Shown here piece by piece: positions 9,417 to 14,616 of a DNA stretch of 64,000 nucleotides. The DNA is from Pilosibacter fragilis (GTDB lineage: Bacteria > Bacillota > Clostridia > Lachnospirales > Lachnospiraceae): assembly GCF_032490495.1 (NCBI RefSeq), contig NZ_JAVYJB010000001.1:186001-250000 (forward strand), given 5' to 3'. The notes beneath the pieces are model-generated. The model did no database searches. It was not told where the DNA came from and saw only the letters and a program-made list of their open reading frames with translations. Position numbers and translations under genes: made by a program. Numbering within the stretch: position 1 is the first letter of the stretch; every line of letters starts with the position of its first letter.

Positions 9417-9425
9417 AATTATGGA
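9417..9425 (-). promoter_or_regulatory. CCATAATT operon motif before the adhesin
   Basis: CTTTCCATAATT in coding orientation, 33 bases before the chosen ATG at 9384. It supports that start over the one at 9564. Confidence 0.6.
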
Positions 9426-9469
9426 AAGATATGTAGTGAAAATGGATTTTTATAATTTGACTGATGTTG

Positions 9470-10680
9470 CGAAGTTGTCTCTCCTGACTGAAGTCACGAG
9501 CTTCCGGCAGATGGATTTCCTGCCCGGTTGGACTCTTTAGGACTTCCGGCGGTCCTTCTTTCATACAGGCTGGATTCAGTGCTTTGCTGCATTATGCCGC
9601 AAGCACCGCATTCAGCTTAATGAACGAGGAGGTACACTGACTTCGATGGGGCAGTTCCGGTACGTTTGCTGCAACCGCCTGCCCGCCGTTACCGGAAGGG
9701 TCTTTAAGAGTTCCCGGATATCATACCGGGCACCGATGTTGTAAGACGCGTTCAGGTCGCAGTTGTACTGCTTCCCTGTCTGGCACCGGCAGAGGCTATA
9801 GCTTAGAAGATCCGCTTCCTTACCTCACATGACCCCGCTGCTTCCTTGTCATATTCACGATGAACCGCGCGGTCTTGACCACAATGTCATCATTGATGCC
9901 TTTCGCCTGTCTCCACAGTCCTGGAGTACGCCGGCACATAACCGCTGTGCGTGCTTGATGTGGTTTACCGCATGTTCCAGGGAGTCGCATTCTCCCGGAA
10001 GGGAAAGAAATTTCTTTCCGAGGACCGTGCGCTCCGGGTCATGATGCTGCACGTACACGCACTGCTGAGTCCCAAGTCCACTGCCAGGATACTGGTATCT
10101 TTGATGGGAACATCCGGAAGCTTCGCGGATGTCTGGAATACGAAGTCCAGAAACCATTTCTTTCCGCGTTTCTGCAAGGCCAGGACACATTCCTTGCAGT
10201 TCTTACAACGACGGAGAATGTAATCCGCATCACTCTTTCTGAAATCTACCAGAACCCAGTCCCAGGTATTGCGGATAAAGACATTTACCGTTGCCCGATA
10301 CATCTCGGTACAGACAAACATACCGGAACGGTACATGGCCGGATACACGTATCCCACCTGCGGCAGTGACGGTTGCTTCCCGCGTTTTGCCGACTCCGCT
10401 GCTTCCCAGTTCGCCAGATTGCTCCGGTAGGATGAAACCTTGCCAAGCGCTTCCACAATGGCCGCCCGCCGAAGGTAGCTTGGGAATTTATAGCACTTCG
10501 CCGAGAAATCGTAGGAAACGATGGGATTCCTCATATGGATCGTCTGATTCCGAACCACGGGAGTGTTCTTTTCTGTCCGAACCCATACATTGGCAAAGAA
10601 GACAACCGGTTGATGTATACGAAGCCTTTCCGCAAGGGATGTGATTTCTGCCGATACAGTTATTGTTAACCGATGCATTA
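9470..10680 (-). mobile_element. Degenerate IS200/IS605-group TnpB element
   Basis: The right end (9470-9595) matches the region after the intact TnpB gene: the CTCGTGACTTCAGTCAGGAG hairpin, then blocks such as CCGGAAGC, TTTCCTGCCCGGTTGGA and GCCGCAAGCACCGCATTCAGC (minus and plus orientation respectively). The transposase gene is broken. No matching left-end hairpin was found near 10700. There is no TnpA (Y1 transposase), so mobility needed one in trans. Confidence 0.7.
9595..10674 (-). pseudogene. tnpB: Broken tnpB
   Basis: Aligns with the intact copy at 45125-46453 but in pieces. 10674-10050 matches from YDFSAKCYKFPSYLRR to the RuvC-I motif AVDLGLSSACTCSIM. A frame change near 10045 leads to VLGKKFLSLPGECDSLEH. 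More frame changes follow, and the RuvC-II region (the VMEHLD equivalent) is missing, then CDLNASYNIG (RuvC-III) reappears near 9770-9735. With RuvC-II deleted it cannot be an active nuclease. It could still be transcribed as a guide-RNA-like transcript from its preserved 3' end. Confidence 0.8.
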
Positions 10681-11087
10681 CACAATGCCAGTTCCGCCTC
10701 TCCACATGATGGGAGGCAGCGTATACGACTCGGTTATTGATAACCAGTATGGTTCTGTATTCCGATACCTGCATCTGTACTGCGGATGGGATATTGTGGC
10801 GGTCTGTCCATGCGTTTCAAAAAAGGATATGTGATCTCTGCCACTACGTTGTCCTTCTCCAGTAACTTCGCCATAGACAATCCACATTCTCCAAAAGGGT
10901 TCAGTATGTAGAGGATGCTGATGCCTTTCCAAGAGTCGACACTGTTACTGGGTCATTTAACAGTGGCTGGGTCGGTCGGTTCTGCTTATGGGGAACCGGC
11001 TCCGTAAGCTTATCGCAGCGGAGTCCATTTGTGGTTTGTTCTACGATATAGTTTTTGCTTACGAGTTTCTTTTTCTTTTTTAAACTT

Positions 11088-11133
11088 TTTGGCGGTCGGA
11101 AAATTTTTTCCGCCACGAAATTTTTTTCGTGTT
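11088..11133. repeat. Two adjacent strong hairpins
   Basis: TGGCGG-TC-GGAAAA pairs with TTTTCC-GCCA, and directly next to it CACGAAA-TTTT-TTTCGTG forms a second stem-loop. A third dyad (CGGCGCAGCCGC) follows near 11150. No coding frame explains them. Confidence 0.6.
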
Positions 11134-11216
11134 GTTTATAAATACTGTTTACGGCGCAGCCGCTTATTGCGCGCAAACCCTTACGCTGTGCGGGTTTCCG
11201 GGTTCTTTCCCGATCT

Positions 11217-11328
11217 CGAAAGGTCCAACAAATGACGTGAAAGGTCCAACTTTTGACGTATTTGGCCAAAAATCGGCCCATTTTTTGGCTTTTTTGAAGA
11301 CCTAAATACGTCATTTTATGGACCTTTC
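11217..11328. repeat. Three 21-bp repeats, two direct and one inverted
   Basis: GAAAGGTCCANNNNNTGACGT occurs at 11218-11238 and 11239-11259 in direct orientation, and inverted at about 11308-11328. The second and third copies form 27-28-bp imperfect inverted arms (11239-11265 and 11301-11328). This resembles binding sites for a dimeric replication, partition or repressor protein. Confidence 0.7.
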
Positions 11329-11350
11329 GCAGCTGGTTTTTGTGTGGAAG

Positions 11351-11550
11351 TTATCACGTAAGCTGATATATTGATTTCTTGCAGATCCAGAGAAAGCTAT
11401 CACATACGTGATAGTATTGTGGAATTCGTTGCTATCACGAAGCTGATATTTTCTGCTCCGGTGACTATCACGTATACTGATATCCGCAGCCCAGTTGTTA
11501 TCACGTATGCTGATATCTTCCGGTACGCTGATTATCACGAAGCTGATATC
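11351..11550 (+). repeat. Six iterons, consensus TATCACGNANNCTGATAT
   Basis: Copies start at about 11352, 11398 (a palindromic variant, TATCACATACGTGATAG), 11433, 11466, 11499 and 11533. The last five are 33-35 bp apart, close to three helical turns, so bound proteins would line up on one face. Iteron arrays are typical of Rep-binding origins and ParR/ParB centromeres. Confidence 0.8.
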
Positions 11551-12003
11551 TTTTTGGTTTTTATTTTGTTTCTGATATTTTGTCTGTTGGTATGCACCAC
11601 TGTATAATCTTTTTTGATATGGGATTGGATGTAAATTGCGGATATGAAATAAATAATTTTTCTTTTTTGGCTCTTTTTATTCTTTGTTTTTACTACTGAT
11701 ATTGGTTTGGCATTGGTGCATTGGCCGAGGAATGTTGATGGATGGTGACTTGGTGTTGCCAACAGGCGGATGGAATGGGTGGAGTCTACGGATATATGAT
11801 CTTGCGACTGTGTTGACGAAGGGTGAGTGCGTGGTTTGGGCTGATATGGGGAAATGGGAGGTGAGACGTTATACCGAAAGTAAACAATGTACCATATTTT
11901 ACTTATAGGACTCTTAACTTTTTAGAAAAAGAAAAAATGCTTCGTTCTAACATTGTGACCGAAATAAATTTTGACATATAAAGAACGTTAACTTACTAGC
12001 AAA

Positions 12004-12036
12004 TTCAAAATGCTAAATGAATATTAGCAATTTGAA
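12004..12036. promoter_or_regulatory. 13-bp inverted repeat, operator-like
   Basis: TTCAAAATGCTAA, seven bases, TTAGCAATTTGAA: near-perfect arms in the leader of the AAA ATPase gene, 40 bases before its CCATAATT motif. Confidence 0.5.
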
Positions 12037-12077
12037 AGCTATTCTATATAACCACACCTGATTTTCTCTATCCCACT

Positions 12078-12086
12078 TCCATAATT
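12078..12086 (+). promoter_or_regulatory. CCATAATT operon motif, plus-strand copy
   Basis: CTTCCATAATTTG, 26 bases before the ATG at 12112. It is flipped relative to all other copies, exactly as its gene is, which ties the motif to the direction of transcription. Confidence 0.65.
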
Positions 12087-12111
12087 TGTTTATCACAGAA
12101 TAGAAAGGATA

Positions 12112-12930
12112 ATGGACATGGGAATGGACAATCTTATGCTTTCATGCATCCGCGCCCTGGCGGAAAACCGTATCCAGGACGCAAAACAGGCAGCGATCGC
12201 CTGCTGCGTGAATGATACAACCAAAAAGAATGCAGGAAAAACCGGATATTATAAAAAATTATTGGAAAACGGGACAACAACCCTGTTTGAGCTGCCGACA
12301 AACTTAAAAGGACTGATACTGATGCAGGATGTGTCCGATTTTAATGAATCCAGGTACTATCTCGGTGCCAAACAGCGGGCTCTGTACAGCCAGATCAAGA
12401 TGGGAGCCGATGTGACGACCAAAATGCTGGCGTATGGCATCCCATACACCAATAGTACGCTGTTACACGGAGTCCCCGGGACCGGAAAGACGGCCAAGAA
12501 CCTGAATCAGGTATTTGATTATTGCAAGGGAGAGAAATGCGTATTGATGCTTGATGAAATCGACTGCATCGGACTCGCAAGAGGGCATGACCATGGCGTG
12601 GACGGAGAACTCGGAAGAACGACGATCGCACTGATGCAGTCTTTGGACAGTCTGGTTGACGGACAGGTAGTCATCGCTGCCACGAACCGCCGCGACCGTC
12701 TGGATCCGGCATTATTAAGACGTTTCCAGCGCCAGGAAGAATTCCTTCCATTTGAGTACGAAGAGCGAAAAGCCATGATACAGGCATATATGCAGAGTGT
12801 TAATCCGGACTTTCTGACGGATGAGATCCTGGGTTACGCAAATGATGCCCACACGCAGTCCGACATCACGAAATACCTGATCGAACAGATTGTGAGTAGG
12901 GTCACGGCCGAGGTAACCGGGGCGGTATAA
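12112..12930 (+). CDS. AAA-family ATPase, apparently shortened
   Basis: A 272-aa ATPase with Walker A GVPGTGKT (residues about 121-128), Walker B VLMLDEID, an AATNRRDRLDPALLRRF sensor-1/arginine-finger region and a helical lid. Start at MDMGMDN (AAAGGATA before it); the ATG two codons later is equally possible. In related AAA proteins about 30 residues separate Walker A from the KNLNQVFDYC helix; here they are almost adjacent (GKTAKNLNQVFDYC), so an in-frame deletion probably removed a core strand and helix. Activity is doubtful. It is the only clear plus-strand gene and adjoins the iteron region, so a role in replication or partition is possible. Confidence 0.8.
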   Translation: MDMGMDNLMLSCIRALAENRIQDAKQAAIACCVNDTTKKNAGKTGYYKKLLENGTTTLFELPTNLKGLILMQDVSDFNESRYYLGAKQRALYSQIKMGADVTTKMLAYGIPYTNSTLLHGVPGTGKTAKNLNQVFDYCKGEKCVLMLDEIDCIGLARGHDHGVDGELGRTTIALMQSLDSLVDGQVVIAATNRRDRLDPALLRRFQRQEEFLPFEYEERKAMIQAYMQSVNPDFLTDEILGYANDAHTQSDITKYLIEQIVSRVTAEVTGAV

Positions 12931-12944
12931 CCTTTATCCGCCAA

Positions 12945-12977
12945 GAAAAGCAAAAGCCCGCCGGACGACCGACGGGC
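12945..12977 (-). terminator. Terminator of the tRNA operon
   Basis: Minus strand: GCCCGTCGG-TCGT-CCGGCGGGC followed by TTTTGCTTTT. It directly follows the last tRNA fragment and faces the converging AAA gene. Confidence 0.8.
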
Positions 12978-12982
12978 AGATT

Positions 12983-13036
12983 TGTGGGAACGGGAGTCGA
13001 ACCCGCTATCACCAGAAAATGAGTCTGGTGTTCGAA
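12983..13036 (-). tRNA. 3' half of a tRNA with CAT anticodon (Met-type), truncated
   Basis: The sequence contains an anticodon arm (CACCAGA, loop CTCATTT, TCTGGTG), a T arm with loop TTCGACT and the acceptor 3' strand TCCCACA. The 5' acceptor strand and D arm are absent; AT-rich sequence lies where they should be. It sits at the end of the array just before the terminator. It is probably a relic, unless the half is used as a fragment. Confidence 0.6.
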
Positions 13037-13073
13037 ATGCAAGTATCTTTTTAAAATATTTTTTATTTTTTAG

Positions 13074-13155
13074 TGCAGACGGTCGGATTCGAACCGACAC
13101 GGGTGTCCCCATCCGGGTTTAAGCCGAATGCGTTTGCCAATTACGCCACATCTGC
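13074..13155 (-). tRNA. tRNA-Leu (TAA)
   Basis: 82-nt cloverleaf: acceptor GCAGATG/CGTCTGC, anticodon loop CTTAAAC, long variable arm, T loop TTCGAAT, discriminator A. Reads UUA. Standard in structure. Confidence 0.92.
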
Positions 13156-13186
13156 CAAAACGATCGCGGCATTTTTCTTATGTAAG

Positions 13187-13260
13187 CGGAGAATCTGGGA
13201 TTTGAACCCAGGAACCGAGATCTCCCGGTCTGCAGTTTTCAAGGCTGCCGCCAAATCTCC
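13187..13260 (-). tRNA. tRNA-Ser (TGA) lacking a normal D arm
   Basis: Acceptor GGAGATT pairs with ATTCTCC apart from one mismatch. The anticodon loop CTTGAAA (TGA) has stem GCAGC/ACTGC (one mismatch); there is a long variable arm and a T loop TTCAAAT. Only about eight bases separate the acceptor from the anticodon stem, so the D arm is missing or reduced. 74 nt, while serine tRNAs are about 90. Confidence 0.65.
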
Positions 13261-13264
13261 GTAA

Positions 13265-13344
13265 TGCCGTTAGTGGGATTCGAACCCACATGCTTTCGCG
13301 CTTGCTCCTTGGGCAAGTGTGTATACCAGTTCCACCATGACGGC
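13265..13344 (-). tRNA. tRNA-Leu (AAG) with C at position 33
   Basis: Acceptor GCCGTCA/TAACGGC, anticodon stem CTTGC/GCAAG, loop CCAAGGA, variable arm, T loop TTCGAAT, discriminator A. The nearly universal U33 before the anticodon is C here. Confidence 0.8.
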
Positions 13345-13350
13345 CTAAAG

Positions 13351-13438
13351 CGTGGACCGAGGGAGTCGAACCCTCACGACGAACCATTTCGCCTGCCGGT
13401 TTTCGAGACCAGTGCTGTACCAGTTGAGCCAGATCCAC
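13351..13438 (-). tRNA. tRNA-Ser (CGA)
   Basis: 88-nt class II tRNA: acceptor GTGGATC/GGTCCAC, anticodon loop CTCGAAA, long variable arm, T loop TTCGACT, discriminator G. Reads UCG. Confidence 0.9.
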
Positions 13439-13441
13439 AGA

Positions 13442-13522
13442 TACTGATGACCGGACTTGAACCGGTATGGATTGTTCCAGCTGGGTTTGAGCCAACCGCG
13501 TCTGCCATTTCGCCACATCAGC
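13442..13522 (-). tRNA. tRNA-Leu (CAA)
   Basis: Acceptor GCTGATG/CATCAGT, anticodon loop CTCAAAC, variable arm, T loop TTCAAGT, discriminator A. Reads UUG. Confidence 0.9.
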
Positions 13523-13528
13523 ATTTAT

Positions 13529-13669
13529 TGCACGAGCAGAGAATCGAACTCTGCAGGTATGCTCCGCATCACCATGTCCAAACAACGAATTGTTTTTATG
13601 GACACGATTTCTGCACGCCATTGCATACATCCCATTGCTTCCTACGCGTTTCCCATTTCGCCATCGTGC
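13529..13669 (-). tRNA. Long tRNA-like gene with a class II frame and about 60 extra bases
   Basis: Ends like a leucine tRNA: 5' GCACGATGGCGAAATGG, a GGTGATGC-GGA-GCATACC variable arm, T loop TTCGATT and the 3' acceptor strand CTCGTGC plus A. Between the D arm and the variable arm lie about 70-90 bases instead of the usual 17, including the hairpin GTGTCC...AAACAA-TTCG-TTGTTT-GGACAT and a repeated GCAATGG. No normal 7-base anticodon loop can be assigned. It could be an insertion-inactivated tRNA, a tRNA with a small intron, or a tRNA-like RNA. Confidence 0.5.
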
Positions 13670-13671
13670 AG

Positions 13672-13742
13672 TGATCCCATCGGGGATCGAACCCGAGTTT
13701 ACGCCGTGAGGTGGCGTTGTCTTACCGCTCGACTATGGGACC
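13672..13742 (-). tRNA. tRNA-Glu (CTC) with C at position 33
   Basis: Acceptor GGTCCCA/TGGGATC, anticodon stem ACGCC/GGCGT, loop ACCTCAC, T loop TTCGATC, discriminator A. Reads GAG; U33 is replaced by C. Confidence 0.85.
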
Positions 13743-13746
13743 GTGG

Positions 13747-13817
13747 GGTGGCCACGGGGAATCGAACCCCGATGAGCAGATCCACAATCTGCCGTTCTGC
13801 CGTTGAACTATGGCCAC
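13747..13817 (-). tRNA. tRNA-His (GTG)
   Basis: Acceptor GTGGCCA/TGGCCAC, anticodon stem GCAGA/TCTGC, loop TTGTGGA, T loop TTCGATT, discriminator C. Position -1 is T in the gene, so the G-1 identity base would have to be added after transcription or supplied by imprecise 5' processing. Confidence 0.9.
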
Positions 13818-13819
13818 AG

Positions 13820-13891
13820 TGACTCCAACGGGTATCGGACCCGTGCCTGCGGCGTGAAGGGCCGCCGTCTTAACCGCTTGACTATGGAGCC
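13820..13891 (-). tRNA. tRNA-Glu (TTC) with C at position 33
   Basis: Acceptor GGCTCCA/TGGAGTC, anticodon stem GCGGC/GCCGC, loop CCTTCAC, T loop TCCGATA, discriminator A. Both U33 and the usual TTC start of the T loop are changed. Confidence 0.85.
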
Positions 13892-13897
13892 ATAAAT

Positions 13898-13977
13898 CGG
13901 TGAGGGAGGATGTGCGCCTCCGTGTTTCTCATGTGCCTGATTTACAGTCAGGTGCCGTCGCTACTGGGCCACTCACC
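13898..13977 (-). tRNA. tRNA-Tyr (GTA) with an abnormal T loop
   Basis: Acceptor GGTGAG/CTCACC, anticodon stem CCTGA/TCAGG with loop CTGTAAA, and the expected long variable region. The T stem GGAGG/CCTCC encloses CGCACAT instead of TTCRANY. First tRNA of the array. Confidence 0.75.
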
Positions 13978-13979
13978 GT

Positions 13980-14008
13980 TATATATCCGGGGCGCGCTTC
14001 GCGTCCCG
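13980..14008 (-). terminator. GC-rich hairpin between the XRE gene and the tRNA array
   Basis: Minus strand CGGGACGCGAAGCGCGCCCC, directly after the stop of the regulator gene. There is no T tract, so it may be a processing site for the tRNA transcript rather than a terminator. Confidence 0.4.
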
Positions 14009-14254
14009 TTATGCTGTTTTTCTGCCCTCTGCGGGCATATCAACGATCAACAGATCGTCAATTTTACATCCAAGGGTTACTGCCAGGATAACCAGGTTAT
14101 CTATCGTCGGCATGGCCGTCCCATTCTTCCATTTGTAAATGGCCTGCGGTGTTGCGAATCCGAAGATTTCCTGCAGGTCTTTGACCGTCATTCCTGCGGC
14201 TTTCATCATTCTGGTTATATTTTTCCCGGTTGCTGTCATATCGATCGTAGGCAT
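14009..14254 (-). CDS. XRE-family helix-turn-helix regulator (81 aa)
   Basis: Small Cro/CI-like DNA-binding protein: TGKNITRMMKAAGMTVKDL is the first helix pair, QEIFGFATPQAIYKWKNG the helix-turn-helix with recognition helix, and MPTIDNLVILAVTLGCKIDD the last helices, the usual HTH_3 order. A TTTTCACATT-rich leader with AAAAGGAG precedes the ATG. It lies at the head of the tRNA array, so it may control that transcript or itself; the target is unknown. Confidence 0.88.
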   Translation of the reverse strand: MPTIDMTATGKNITRMMKAAGMTVKDLQEIFGFATPQAIYKWKNGTAMPTIDNLVILAVTLGCKIDDLLIVDMPAEGRKTA

Positions 14255-14275
14255 TTCGTTTTCTCCTTTTCACAT

Positions 14276-14309
14276 TAAAAAACCGTCTGCCCATCAGGAC
14301 AAACGGTTT
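14276..14309 (-). terminator. Terminator before the XRE gene
   Basis: Minus strand AAACCGTTTGTCC-TGAT-GGGCAGACGGTTT followed by TTT; a long stem with few mismatches. It ends transcription from the 47-aa ORF. Confidence 0.75.
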
Positions 14310-14358
14310 ATGCGAAAAAGATATTTATCATGCATGACGATACTTAAATCGCTGCAGT

Positions 14359-14502
14359 TTAAATGCCCGGACCTAAAGACCCATCTTTGCATAATGTCTG
14401 AAACCTGTATGAGCACATCTCAAATAATCCCTCGTAACTATGTTCGAGTGATAAATGACTGAGGCTATACAGATATGACAATGCAAACATGTTCTTTCTC
14501 AT
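14359..14502 (-). CDS. Small ORF (47 aa) with its own promoter
   Basis: Starts MRKNMFALSYLYSLSHLSLEH after AAAGGAAAAGAACT and ends GSLGPGI. It lies between a sigma-70-type promoter (14562-14590) and a terminator (14276-14309), so it forms a complete small transcription unit. The peptide is polar with many Ser, Leu and Tyr and has no membrane helix. No homologue recognised; a small RNA with a fortuitous ORF is also possible. Confidence 0.5.
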   Translation of the reverse strand: MRKNMFALSYLYSLSHLSLEHSYEGLFEMCSYRFQTLCKDGSLGPGI

Positions 14503-14561
14503 AGTTCTTTTCCTTTCCGGGATTTTCTTTCTGATTTTTGTCCCTTGTTGTTTATGTCAGT

Positions 14562-14590
14562 ATCATAGCATACTTTTTTCTGGTTGTCAT
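14562..14590 (-). promoter_or_regulatory. Sigma-70-type promoter for the 47-aa ORF
   Basis: ATGACA (-35), 17-base spacer, TATGAT (-10) in minus orientation, about 60 bases before the ATG at 14502. Confidence 0.55.
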
Positions 14591-14616
14591 TATACTTGTG
14601 GTATAATCCGCAAATG

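Larger units (their letters stand above)
10681..12003. other. Repeat-rich non-coding region, candidate origin or centromere
   Basis: About 1.3 kb without a convincing gene between the minus-strand genes and the only plus-strand gene. 10681-10940 may be a remnant of a disrupted gene but gives no recognisable peptide. 10950-11140 holds dyads, 11217-11328 three copies of a 21-bp repeat, 11351-11550 six iterons, and 11560-11720 is very AT-rich. 11730-11900 shows nothing clear. Iterons next to an AT-rich stretch and hairpins are typical of plasmid/phage origins and partition sites; the function is inferred. Confidence 0.55.

Noticed and set aside
9384..9564. Adhesin start at 9564
   Set aside because: The extra 60 residues are translated transposon right end without signal peptide or ribosome binding site; MKNKMCSSPKRF has both a site and a signal peptide.
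11351..11550. CRISPR array
   Set aside because: The repeats are only about 18 bp, degenerate, one is palindromic, and spacing is a fixed 33-35 bp with no unique spacer structure; no cas gene is near. Iterons explain it better.
13264..13822. Plus-strand ORFs over the tRNA array
   Set aside because: They are reverse-strand readings of tRNA genes; each gives the repeated motif of anticodon/T-arm complements and has no ribosome binding site.
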